Of a DNA stretch of 43,494 bases, positions 7,873 to 15,079 are shown one piece after another. Location: assembly GCA_002309155.1 (NCBI GenBank), contig DBXB01000052.1:1-43494 (forward strand), read 5' to 3'. The notes under the pieces were generated by a model. That model worked only from the letters and a program-made list of their open reading frames with translations. It ran no database searches and was not told the DNA's origin. This DNA comes from Bacteroidales bacterium UBA1223 (GTDB lineage Bacteria > Bacteroidota > Bacteroidia > Bacteroidales > P3). Each line of letters starts with the position of its first letter. Within the stretch, counting starts at the first letter, position 1. The position numbers were made by a program, and so were the translations under genes.

Positions 7873-8406
7873 ATGATAGACTTTGAACCATTGTCTGAAA
7901 CCAGACACGAACATTTTGCCAAAGAGCTCTTCGAATCGGCATTTCCCGAAGAAGAGCGACCTCCGTTTAGAAGCCTCGAAGACCGCGACGACCGTTTCCA
8001 TTTTCTCGTGGCGACACTTGACGACGAACCGCTGGGATTGTTGACCTATTGGGTCTTCGAGGATTTTGCATATATCGAACATTTCGCTATAGACAAGGAA
8101 TATCGTAACCAAGGACTGGGGAAGGCAACTATGCTCTCTTTCTTGTCGCAGCACCCCGACCAGGTGGTCTTGGAGACGGAGTTACCGTCGACCGAACAGG
8201 CAGACCATCGGTTGGAATTCTATACTGATCTAGGATTCACACGCAACCCCCAAGAATATTGGCAACCGTCATACTACGGGAAACAGGAGTTGGCATTGCA
8301 GATGATCGTGATGTCAAAATACGAGTTGGATGATGGCGAATTTGACGACATGAGAGATGTGCTATACAAGGAAGTGTACCACTACAATGGTCCCAAATCA
8401 AAATAA
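7873..8406 (+). CDS. GNAT family N-acetyltransferase
   Basis: The 177-aa protein has the GNAT fold. The acceptor-side strand (EPLGLLTYWVFEDFAYIEHFAI) leads into the acetyl-CoA pyrophosphate loop KEYRNQGLGKATM (residues about 76-88), which matches the R/QxxGxG/A motif. A third conserved block follows (VVLETELP, then FYTDLGF). It should acetylate an amine of unknown identity. A possible 10-bp hairpin follows at 8414-8437. No TAnnTTTG element is visible in the short AT-rich gap upstream. Confidence 0.85.
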   Translation: MIDFEPLSETRHEHFAKELFESAFPEEERPPFRSLEDRDDRFHFLVATLDDEPLGLLTYWVFEDFAYIEHFAIDKEYRNQGLGKATMLSFLSQHPDQVVLETELPSTEQADHRLEFYTDLGFTRNPQEYWQPSYYGKQELALQMIVMSKYELDDGEFDDMRDVLYKEVYHYNGPKSK

Positions 8407-8413
8407 TTTGTTC

Positions 8414-8437
8414 TCTTTGTGTTCTGAAACACAGAGA
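8414..8437 (+). terminator. Hairpin after the acetyltransferase gene, possible terminator
   Basis: TCTTTGTGTT (8414-8423) pairs with AACACAGAGA (8428-8437) over a CTGA loop, with one G-T wobble. The following T tract is only three bases, so it may be a weak terminator or a 3'-end stabiliser. Confidence 0.4.
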
Positions 8438-8472
8438 TTTGTAGAACTTGTCTGAAAAAAATCAAAAAATAA

Positions 8473-8504
8473 TTTGTAGGGAATGTAAAAAGTGTGTACT
8501 TTTG
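8473..8504 (+). promoter_or_regulatory. Promoter of the tRNA-Arg gene
   Basis: A -33 TTTG (8473-8476) and a -7 TACTTTTG (8497-8504) are separated by 20 bases, a complete match to the Bacteroidota vegetative consensus. The tRNA begins 17 bases after the -7 element. Confidence 0.85.
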
Positions 8505-8520
8505 CAACCTGAAAAACGAT

Positions 8521-8594
8521 GGCTCCGTAGCTCAACTGAATAGAGCATCTGACTACGGATCAGAAGGTTGCAGGTTTGAATCCTGCCGGAGTCA
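8521..8594 (+). tRNA. tRNA-Arg, anticodon ACG
   Basis: The 74-base cloverleaf folds without gaps. The acceptor stem is GGCTCCG with CGGAGTC (one G-T pair), the D arm is GCTC/GAGC, the anticodon stem is TCTGA/TCAGA with loop CTACGGA, and the T arm is GCAGG/CCTGC with loop TTTGAAT. The anticodon ACG (8555-8557) is expected to be deaminated to ICG and to read CGU, CGC and CGA. The CCA end is not encoded. Confidence 0.97.
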
Positions 8595-8601
8595 CAAAGG
8601 A

Positions 8602-8627
8602 GAGAAGATGAAAATCTTCTCTTTTTT
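8602..8627 (+). terminator. Intrinsic terminator of the tRNA-Arg gene
   Basis: GAGAAGAT (8602-8609) pairs perfectly with ATCTTCTC (8614-8621) over a GAAA tetraloop and is followed by TTTTTTCTTTT. It starts eight bases after the tRNA 3' end. The 140 or so bases between it and the trxA promoter show nothing recognisable. Confidence 0.9.
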
Positions 8628-8774
8628 CTTTTATACACCTATTGACCTCAATTGGATGTAATTTTATTTATATCTGCAAAAGGCATTTCCTCATCTTTCA
8701 TGATGTTGGTATTTCAAAAACACAAAGAAGACAGGAATAATTTTGACAGTTCGAAATAATCCAAAATATTTTTG

Positions 8775-8782
8775 TATATTTG
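8775..8782 (+). promoter_or_regulatory. -7 element of the trxA operon
   Basis: TATATTTG matches TAnnTTTG and lies 39 bases before the trxA start codon. A TTTTG at 8741-8745 is too far upstream to be an ideal -33 box. Confidence 0.6.
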
Positions 8783-8821
8783 CATTATATATTATAATTA
8801 TAAATCAAAATACAACATCTT

Positions 8822-9136
8822 ATGGTAGTAGAAGTTAACGATTCCAATTTCGCTGAAATCAAGCAGTCTAATCTTCCAATATTGCTGGATATCGGTGCCA
8901 CATGGTGTGGTCCCTGCAAGGCCCTGGCACCTGTTGTCGAAGAAATCGCCAAAGAATATGACGGCAAGGCTCTAGTTTGTAAAGTAGACGTGGACGAGGC
9001 TCCCGAAATTGCCGCCGAATTCCGTGTACGCAATGTTCCCACGGTACTTTTCATCAAGAATGGCGCCGCAGTCGACAAATCTGTCGGTCTGGTGGCTAAA
9101 GCAACTCTCACCGAGAAGCTCGACGCGTTGCTCTGA
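8822..9136 (+). CDS. trxA: Thioredoxin
   Basis: The 104-aa protein is a single cytoplasmic thioredoxin domain with active site WCGPC (Cys29 and Cys32) and the conserved cis-proline in VPTVLFIKNG. It reduces protein disulfides and is itself recycled by thioredoxin reductase, for which a candidate (trxB) lies at 33931-34860. The stop codon TGA shares its A with the ATG of the DUF58 gene (TGATG), so the two are translationally coupled. Confidence 0.95.
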   Translation: MVVEVNDSNFAEIKQSNLPILLDIGATWCGPCKALAPVVEEIAKEYDGKALVCKVDVDEAPEIAAEFRVRNVPTVLFIKNGAAVDKSVGLVAKATLTEKLDALL

Positions 9137-10065
9137 TGACATTTCAGGAAATAGAGAAATATAAATCCCTCGACTTCTTTGCTCGTCAAGTTGTCGAGGG
9201 GTTTATTACTGGCTTGCACAAAAGTCCCTTCCACGGTTTCTCCGTCGAGTTCGCCGAACACCGGCAATACAATCCCGGTGAGTCGACCCGTAATATCGAC
9301 TGGAAATTGTATGGTCGTACCGACAAGCTTTTTGTCAAACGCTTTGAGGAGGAGACCAACCTTCGATGCCAGCTGCTGATAGACTGTTCATCATCGATGT
9401 ATTTTCCCTTGGAAAGACAGGGTCAGTTCCAAACTCCTAACAAGCTGACCTTCTCGGTCTATGCCGCGGCGTTGATTGTCGAGCTGCTTATCAGGCAGCG
9501 TGACGCTTTTGGCTTGACTCTCGTCTCAGACAAGATAGATATGCAGACAGAGGTGCGTTCCAGTGTTCTACACCAACAATATATCTATGGTTTGTTGGAA
9601 CAGATGTTGAAACCCGTGGATGGAAACACTATGGACAAACGTCACACCGATATTCCCAGACTTATCCATCTGCTTGCCGAGAAAATGCACCGACGCTCAC
9701 TGGTAGTCCTCTTCACCGACGCCTTGGTGGGTGAGGAACGCCAGGAGGCCCTCTTTGACGCACTGAGGCATCTCCGTCATTGCAAACACGAGGTTCTACT
9801 TTTCCACACTTTTGACCGCGACAAGGAAATTGATCTGAACTATGGCAACAAGCCATACTATTTTATCGACATGGAGAGTGAGAAGAAGGTGAAACTGTTC
9901 CCCAACGAACTGGCACAACTCTACAATGAGAAAATGGAGCAGCTGACAAACTCACTGAGACGTAGAGCTATGCAGTATCATATCGATTATATCCCAGTTG
10001 ATGTCAACCAAGGATTCGATCAGGTCATGCAACCATATATTCTTAAACGATCCAAGCACTATTGA
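9136..10065 (+). CDS. DUF58 domain protein (von Willebrand-like)
   Basis: The 309-aa protein carries the DUF58 signature around residues 30-75: a hydrophobic start, then EFAEHRQYNPGESTRNIDWKLY (spanning about 36-57), then KRFEEETN. It continues into a von Willebrand A-like fold with a MIDAS-type DCSSSM at about residue 83. Soluble DUF58 proteins usually work with a MoxR AAA+ ATPase in metal-dependent chaperone-like complexes. No MoxR gene is present in this window, and the immediate upstream partner is trxA. There is no membrane helix, unlike many BatA-type relatives. Confidence 0.88.
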   Translation: MTFQEIEKYKSLDFFARQVVEGFITGLHKSPFHGFSVEFAEHRQYNPGESTRNIDWKLYGRTDKLFVKRFEEETNLRCQLLIDCSSSMYFPLERQGQFQTPNKLTFSVYAAALIVELLIRQRDAFGLTLVSDKIDMQTEVRSSVLHQQYIYGLLEQMLKPVDGNTMDKRHTDIPRLIHLLAEKMHRRSLVVLFTDALVGEERQEALFDALRHLRHCKHEVLLFHTFDRDKEIDLNYGNKPYYFIDMESEKKVKLFPNELAQLYNEKMEQLTNSLRRRAMQYHIDYIPVDVNQGFDQVMQPYILKRSKHY

Positions 10066-10081
10066 TAAGTTGTTTTGCATT

Positions 10082-10948
10082 ATGAATAAATACCACATAT
10101 TTGTCATCGCCCTCACCTTAGTCTTCCTTTTATCGGGATGCTCAAAAAAAGAGGGATCTATAAGCCATAGAGAGAAAATCCAGACAGTTACTGCGGACGA
10201 GCACCACTATCAAGACGATCAACTCTATTACTCGTTGGAAGAGTATGTAGAAGAGGCGTGGAATTGGGATGGTAACGAATTGTATCGCATAGACTATCAG
10301 GGCCAATATTCCTATTCGGAGAATTTCTTCTATGACCGTAAAAACAGGTTGAAAAGCACCACTGTACCGGCATACGGTATAAGACGCGAGTTTTTCTACA
10401 GTGGGAAAGAACTAGACCATATCGATACCTACAAGGACATGAGACTTATAGGAAGGATGAGTTTCACCCATACTGACGGAGTGTTAACGGAGATAGCTGT
10501 TGACCGTTGGCTCACAGACGACGCCGACAGCTTAGTGGATTTCATAATGTCGAAATCTCTCGGCGCTTGGTGCTCTAAATCTGCTTCATGCCGATATCAG
10601 TTGCAGTGGAATGAGAATGATGTCGTAAGGATAGACTGTCTGGGCGCAGACACCACCTATTCCATTTCTCTGACATATGATAAGAAAAACAACCCTTATC
10701 ATCAACTCTTCGGATATCAAGAGTTGAACGATCCCATATTTGGTTTCGAGATGTTGAGTCAACACAATGTCGAGACTATACACATGCCGTTCGGCAAAAT
10801 TAAAGACCAGCTATTCAGTTTCCAGTACAAATATGATGGCAACTATCCTGCGGAACGGACTCTTACATATAAGTACAACACGGTGTCAAACACTTTTGAC
10901 AGCGTAGAATACAAGGTTGTCAAGAAAGAGAAATATACATATAAATAA
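10082..10948 (+). CDS. Hypothetical lipoprotein, 288 aa
   Basis: I chose the ATG at 10082 because it begins a clear lipoprotein signal: a short basic start (MNKYH), a hydrophobic core and the lipobox LLSGC, with the acylated Cys at residue 18. An in-frame extension upstream to 9998 would only read back over the DUF58 gene. The mature part is rich in Tyr and acidic residues and has several short strand-turn units of the type FFYDRKNRL, FTHTDGVL and LTYDKKNNPY. These recall the YD/RHS-like or DUF4595-like lipoproteins of Bacteroidales, but I cannot assign a family. It lies between DUF58 and the nucleoid protein gene on the same strand. Confidence 0.75.
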   Translation: MNKYHIFVIALTLVFLLSGCSKKEGSISHREKIQTVTADEHHYQDDQLYYSLEEYVEEAWNWDGNELYRIDYQGQYSYSENFFYDRKNRLKSTTVPAYGIRREFFYSGKELDHIDTYKDMRLIGRMSFTHTDGVLTEIAVDRWLTDDADSLVDFIMSKSLGAWCSKSASCRYQLQWNENDVVRIDCLGADTTYSISLTYDKKNNPYHQLFGYQELNDPIFGFEMLSQHNVETIHMPFGKIKDQLFSFQYKYDGNYPAERTLTYKYNTVSNTFDSVEYKVVKKEKYTYK

Positions 10949-10967
10949 AATCTGAAAGGATTTGCCA

Positions 10968-12047
10968 ATGCCTGTATTCGAATCATCGTCAATAAAAGCT
11001 GTCGCCATACACAGAGTGGGCAACAAGGAGACCGACGAAGGGTATGTGCTGTCGGACAGACTGCAGCGTCTTAACGAGATGTTGCAAGACTTGCTAGTCG
11101 GCTATTTCGTGTCGCCTTTCAAAGTCGAAGAGTACTATAACCTGTATGACGACGACAATGTGCTGATGAATCCTGTATTCCAGTCTGCGACGGCAATTTT
11201 CGAGGACAATACAACTCTCCTCGACGAATCCAAGAATATAGCCCGTCATCTCTATGACGCCTGCACTCATCCCAATATCAAAGCCGGTGACCTCTTTGTA
11301 GTATACTTCTCTGAATGTATGCTGAATGGTGAGACTATTGACGCAGTGGGTATCTTCAAAGCAGAGAACAAGTCTCAATTCCTTAAAGTGACTCACGATG
11401 AGGAGGAATGGGATTCGGCCGATGGAAGCCGTTCAGCGACGGCGTTGTTCAAAATAGATGTCGACAAAGGCATAGACATTTCACGATTGGACAAGGGCGC
11501 AATCATCTTCAACACTGAGAAGGAGAAGGGCTATGTGGTCAGCATTGTCGACTCTACCAACAGAGGCATGGATGCTGTTTATTGGAAAGACAATTTCTTG
11601 AGAGTCAGGCAACGGCAGGATGAGTATTACAACACTCATCAAGTTATGCAGGCATACAAACAGTTTGTCACCAAGGAACTCCCGCAGCAGTATGAGAATG
11701 TCAGCAAGGCATCACAGGCCGAAATGCTCAACCGCAGTATGGATTTCTTCAAGCAGAACGACAGTTTCGATATGGATGACTTTACCCGCGATGTCATAGG
11801 CCAACCCGAAGTTATCGACAGCTTCAACCAATACCGTTCCCACTACGAAGAGGAGAACGATGTCCAGATAGCCGACAACTTCGCCATCAGCGACGGTGCC
11901 GTAAAGAAGCAGTCTCGTTCTTACAAGAGCGTAATTAAACTTGACAAGAATTTCCATATCTATGTCCACGGAGATCGTAAACTTATCGAACAGGGCGAGG
12001 ATGAGAAAGGCAAATACTATAAAGTATATTACAATGAGGAAAGCTAA
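10968..12047 (+). CDS. NdpA-like nucleoid-associated protein
   Basis: The 359-aa protein resembles the 37-kDa nucleoid-associated protein family (NdpA/YejK, PF04245). It has the N-terminal block with a conserved LSDRLQRLNEMLQDLL, a central strand-rich segment (DLFVVYFSECMLNG, then AVGIFKAE), and a C-terminal IKLDKNFHIYVHG close to the family end. It is expected to bind chromosomal DNA in the cytoplasm. I prefer the ATG at 10968, which has GAAAGGA eight bases upstream, to the in-frame TTG at 10962. Its last 14 bases overlap the META lipoprotein gene. Confidence 0.82.
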   Translation: MPVFESSSIKAVAIHRVGNKETDEGYVLSDRLQRLNEMLQDLLVGYFVSPFKVEEYYNLYDDDNVLMNPVFQSATAIFEDNTTLLDESKNIARHLYDACTHPNIKAGDLFVVYFSECMLNGETIDAVGIFKAENKSQFLKVTHDEEEWDSADGSRSATALFKIDVDKGIDISRLDKGAIIFNTEKEKGYVVSIVDSTNRGMDAVYWKDNFLRVRQRQDEYYNTHQVMQAYKQFVTKELPQQYENVSKASQAEMLNRSMDFFKQNDSFDMDDFTRDVIGQPEVIDSFNQYRSHYEEENDVQIADNFAISDGAVKKQSRSYKSVIKLDKNFHIYVHGDRKLIEQGEDEKGKYYKVYYNEES

Positions 12048-12489
12048 TATTTTTGTCATCATTCTGCTGGCAGTGGCAGGAATCTCATTGGTGTGCGGAT
12101 GCAAATCACATAAAAAAGTGGTCGTCAGCGCACAACCTGAATTCGTCGCCGATGAGATGTGGCAGCTTACGACAATGAGAGGGAAGGAGGTGCTCTTTCT
12201 CGAGGGGCAGAAGCCGATAATGATACAGATAAATCCTGAGGCCGGTACTTTCAGTGGCAACAGTGGCTGCAACCGCTATAACGGTACAATAAAGATTGAA
12301 GGTAATAACAGAATCACCCTGTCGGACTTTAACGGGACCAAGAAGGCCTGTCCTGATGATTTCCATAAAATGGAGAACACCTACATACAACTGCTTCGAC
12401 ATTGTAACAATTATCAGCTGGATGCTTATTCACTGAAACTGATGCAGGATGAGAAAGTCTTGCTGATGTTCGAAAAAATAGAGGAATGA
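12034..12489 (+). CDS. META domain (HslJ-like) lipoprotein
   Basis: The 151-aa product starts inside the end of the nucleoid-protein gene (14-base overlap). This start gives a good lipoprotein signal: MRKAN, a hydrophobic core, and Cys near residue 20 in LVCGC. After the Cys comes KSHKK, a basic stretch that argues against the acidic surface-export signal of Bacteroidota, so it probably faces the periplasm. The META domain is recognised by SGNSGCNRYNG and the later KKACPDD. Relatives include HslJ, linked to heat-induced or antibiotic-tolerance phenotypes, but the biochemical role is not established. PriA starts four bases after the stop codon. Confidence 0.85.
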   Translation: MRKANIFVIILLAVAGISLVCGCKSHKKVVVSAQPEFVADEMWQLTTMRGKEVLFLEGQKPIMIQINPEAGTFSGNSGCNRYNGTIKIEGNNRITLSDFNGTKKACPDDFHKMENTYIQLLRHCNNYQLDAYSLKLMQDEKVLLMFEKIEE

Positions 12490-12493
12490 GACC

Positions 12494-14959
12494 GTGGACC
12501 GTGTGACGCTTTTTGCCGATGTGCTGCTTCCTTTGCACCTGCCTGACACCTATACCTATCGTATTCCATTTGAATACAACGAAAGTATAACTGTGGGGCA
12601 ACGTGTCGTGGTCCAGTTTGGACAAAAACGTCTTTACTCGGCATTGGTGCGTCGCATCCACGACAAGGTCCCGAACTACACCACCAAGTACATACTCTCC
12701 ATACTCGACATCAATCCAATAGTCTCTGAACGCCAATTCGAGTTCTGGGAATGGATGGCCTCATACTATATGTGCTATCCTGGTGATGTCATGTCAGTAG
12801 CCATCCCCTCTGCCTTCCGCCTGTCAAGTGAGAGCTACATTGTGGTTCATCCAGATTTTGACGGTGACTATTCGTCGCTGAACGAAGACCAGCTAAAAGT
12901 GCTCGATGTCCTTTCCAGAAAAAACCGTCTGGAAATAGGTGAAATAGCTTCAATAACTGGCTATCAAAAAATCATGCCACTGATAAAGTCGATGATTGAC
13001 CGCCATATCATCCTCATGGATGAAGAACTACGCCAGCGCTACTCTCCGAAGATGGTGACATGGTTGAGACTGAACCCCGATTATCTTGACGAAGAGTCTA
13101 TGAAAGAGTTGTTCGACACGCTCGAACACCGTGCCTCATGCCAGAAACAACTCATGGCGATGATGCAATTCCTGCAACTCTCCGATTTCGGTAAGAAAGA
13201 GGTCAAGAAGAAAGAGTTCACCGACAACAAGTCTCTGTCAGCATCGGCAATAGAGACGCTGATCAAGAAGAACATCCTGCAGGTTGTGCAAAAGCAGGAG
13301 AGTCGTCTTGAGTCGTGCCCAACGTCAGATTCTCCAGATTCTATAACTCTCAACGACGAGCAACAGAAGGCTTTCGACGACCTCATAGGGTGTGACAAAC
13401 CTGTATCGCTTCTGCATGGAGTCACCTCAAGTGGAAAAACCGAGGTCTATATAAAACTTATCGACAGCATCGTCAAGCAGGGCAAGCAGGTGCTTTTCCT
13501 TCTGCCAGAGATTGCTCTCACAGCTCAGGTCATCAACCGTCTGAGACGTTATTTCGGCGACAGGGTAGGGGTGTACCACTCCCGATTCAACACTCAGGAA
13601 CGCGCTGAAGTGTGGAACCGAGTCATGGACGCCAAAGGTGGCTATAAGATAATACTGGGAGCCCGATCTGCATTGTTTCTGCCATTCCACAACCTCGGCA
13701 TGGTGATTGTCGACGAGGAGCATGACAGCAGTTACAAACAAAACGAGCCGGCACCACGCTATAACGGTCGCGACAGCGCAATTTATCTCGCCAAAATGTG
13801 GAATGCCCGAACAATTCTTGGTTCGGCGACTCCCTCCGTAGAGAGTTACTTCAACGCCAATAGCGGGAAATACGGGTTCGCTCAAATATTGCACCGCTAT
13901 GGAGGGCTTGAGATGCCTGAGGTGTTGTGTGTCGACATGAAAGACGCACAACGCAAGAAGGAGGTCCAACTAAACTTCTCACGATTCCTGCTCGACCATA
14001 TCAAGGAAGCTCTCAGCAAAGGAGAACAGGTGATACTGTTTCAGAACCGACGCGGGTTCTCCCTGCGACTGGAATGTGACGTGTGTCACTGGATTCCACA
14101 ATGCAAGCACTGCGACGTGTCGTTGGTCTATCACAAAGCAACCAATAGTCTCCGTTGTCACTACTGTGGCTATTCTATCCCTGTCCCCAAAGAATGTCCT
14201 GCCTGTCACTCGTCAATGCTTAAGATGCGTGGGTTCGGAACTGAACGCATTGAGGACGACCTGTCAATCATCTTCCCCGAAGCACGCATAGCGCGGATGG
14301 ATCTAGACTCAACGACTCAGAAACAGCGCTATATCGAACTGCTTAATGACTTTGATGACCATAGGATTGATATCCTTGTAGGCACACAGATGGTTACCAA
14401 GGGATTGGATTTCGACAATGTCAGTGTTGTCGGCATCCTTTCGGCCGACAACCTTATCTCTTTCCCCGATTTCCGTAGCTACGAGAGGGCTTTCCAGCAG
14501 ATGACGCAGGTCAGCGGACGTGCCGGACGTCACGGACACCGTGGTAAGGTTATTATCCAGACCTATCAGCCTTATCACCAGGCTATCCGCGACGCAATGG
14601 AAAATGACTACCAGTCGATGTACAAAAGTCAGATAGTCGAACGGCATGTGTTCAAATACCCTCCATATTACAAACTTGTCACTGTTCTTGTGCGTCACAC
14701 CAGCGAGGAAACCGTGAGCCGTGCGGCGGCACTTTATGCGTCACAACTTCGCGACAAATTGGGCAACAGGGTCCTTGGTCCCGATTTCCCTAATGTCGCC
14801 AGAGTCCGCAACTTCTACCTGAAAAAAATCATGGTGCGTTTTGCACAAGGCGAGGCAGTAGGGGAGGGCAAGCGTATCATGATGCGCATTGCTGACCAGC
14901 TATTGAAAGACAAGGAACTTGGCAGGACTCAGTTTGTCTTTGATGTCGACCCTCAATGA
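12494..14959 (+). CDS. priA: Primosomal replication-restart helicase PriA
   Basis: The 821-aa protein is a full-length PriA, the 3'-to-5' helicase that recognises stalled forks and reloads the replicative helicase. An N-terminal DNA-binding domain (about 1-100) and winged-helix region are followed by the helicase core with Walker A GVTSSGKT (about 309) and Walker B DEEH. Eight cysteines in four CxxC pairs (CDVC, CKHC, CHYC, CPAC; about 527-570) bind two zinc ions. Motifs V/VI are in GTQMVTKGLDF and QVSGRAGR. The start is a GTG at 12494, four bases after the META lipoprotein stop. A degenerate GATG-rich stretch follows the stop (14957-14985). Confidence 0.96.
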   Translation: MDRVTLFADVLLPLHLPDTYTYRIPFEYNESITVGQRVVVQFGQKRLYSALVRRIHDKVPNYTTKYILSILDINPIVSERQFEFWEWMASYYMCYPGDVMSVAIPSAFRLSSESYIVVHPDFDGDYSSLNEDQLKVLDVLSRKNRLEIGEIASITGYQKIMPLIKSMIDRHIILMDEELRQRYSPKMVTWLRLNPDYLDEESMKELFDTLEHRASCQKQLMAMMQFLQLSDFGKKEVKKKEFTDNKSLSASAIETLIKKNILQVVQKQESRLESCPTSDSPDSITLNDEQQKAFDDLIGCDKPVSLLHGVTSSGKTEVYIKLIDSIVKQGKQVLFLLPEIALTAQVINRLRRYFGDRVGVYHSRFNTQERAEVWNRVMDAKGGYKIILGARSALFLPFHNLGMVIVDEEHDSSYKQNEPAPRYNGRDSAIYLAKMWNARTILGSATPSVESYFNANSGKYGFAQILHRYGGLEMPEVLCVDMKDAQRKKEVQLNFSRFLLDHIKEALSKGEQVILFQNRRGFSLRLECDVCHWIPQCKHCDVSLVYHKATNSLRCHYCGYSIPVPKECPACHSSMLKMRGFGTERIEDDLSIIFPEARIARMDLDSTTQKQRYIELLNDFDDHRIDILVGTQMVTKGLDFDNVSVVGILSADNLISFPDFRSYERAFQQMTQVSGRAGRHGHRGKVIIQTYQPYHQAIRDAMENDYQSMYKSQIVERHVFKYPPYYKLVTVLVRHTSEETVSRAAALYASQLRDKLGNRVLGPDFPNVARVRNFYLKKIMVRFAQGEAVGEGKRIMMRIADQLLKDKELGRTQFVFDVDPQ

Positions 14960-15036
14960 TGTATGATGGATGATGTGTGATGGAAGAGGGATTTGAAAAA
15001 AATATATCAGTCTGTGATTATGTTAAAAAAAATATG

Positions 15037-15044
15037 TAAATTTG
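15037..15044 (+). promoter_or_regulatory. -7 element of the acyl-CoA synthetase gene
   Basis: TAAATTTG matches TAnnTTTG, 35 bases before the start codon. The -33 region (TCTG at 15011-15014, spacer 22) is weak. Confidence 0.6.
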
Positions 15045-15079
15045 CACTTTCTGAAAAAAATTAAAATATATATAAAATT

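Noticed and set aside
9998..10081. Longer start for the 288-aa lipoprotein
   Set aside because: The extension overlaps the DUF58 coding sequence and would bury the lipoprotein signal behind 28 hydrophilic residues.
10962..10967. TTG start for the nucleoid-protein gene
   Set aside because: It would add only two residues (Met-Pro), and the ATG at 10968 is better placed relative to GAAAGGA.
14957..14985. GATG-rich stretch after priA as a functional repeat
   Set aside because: It is short and too degenerate to define a unit; it may be slippage noise like other tracts here.
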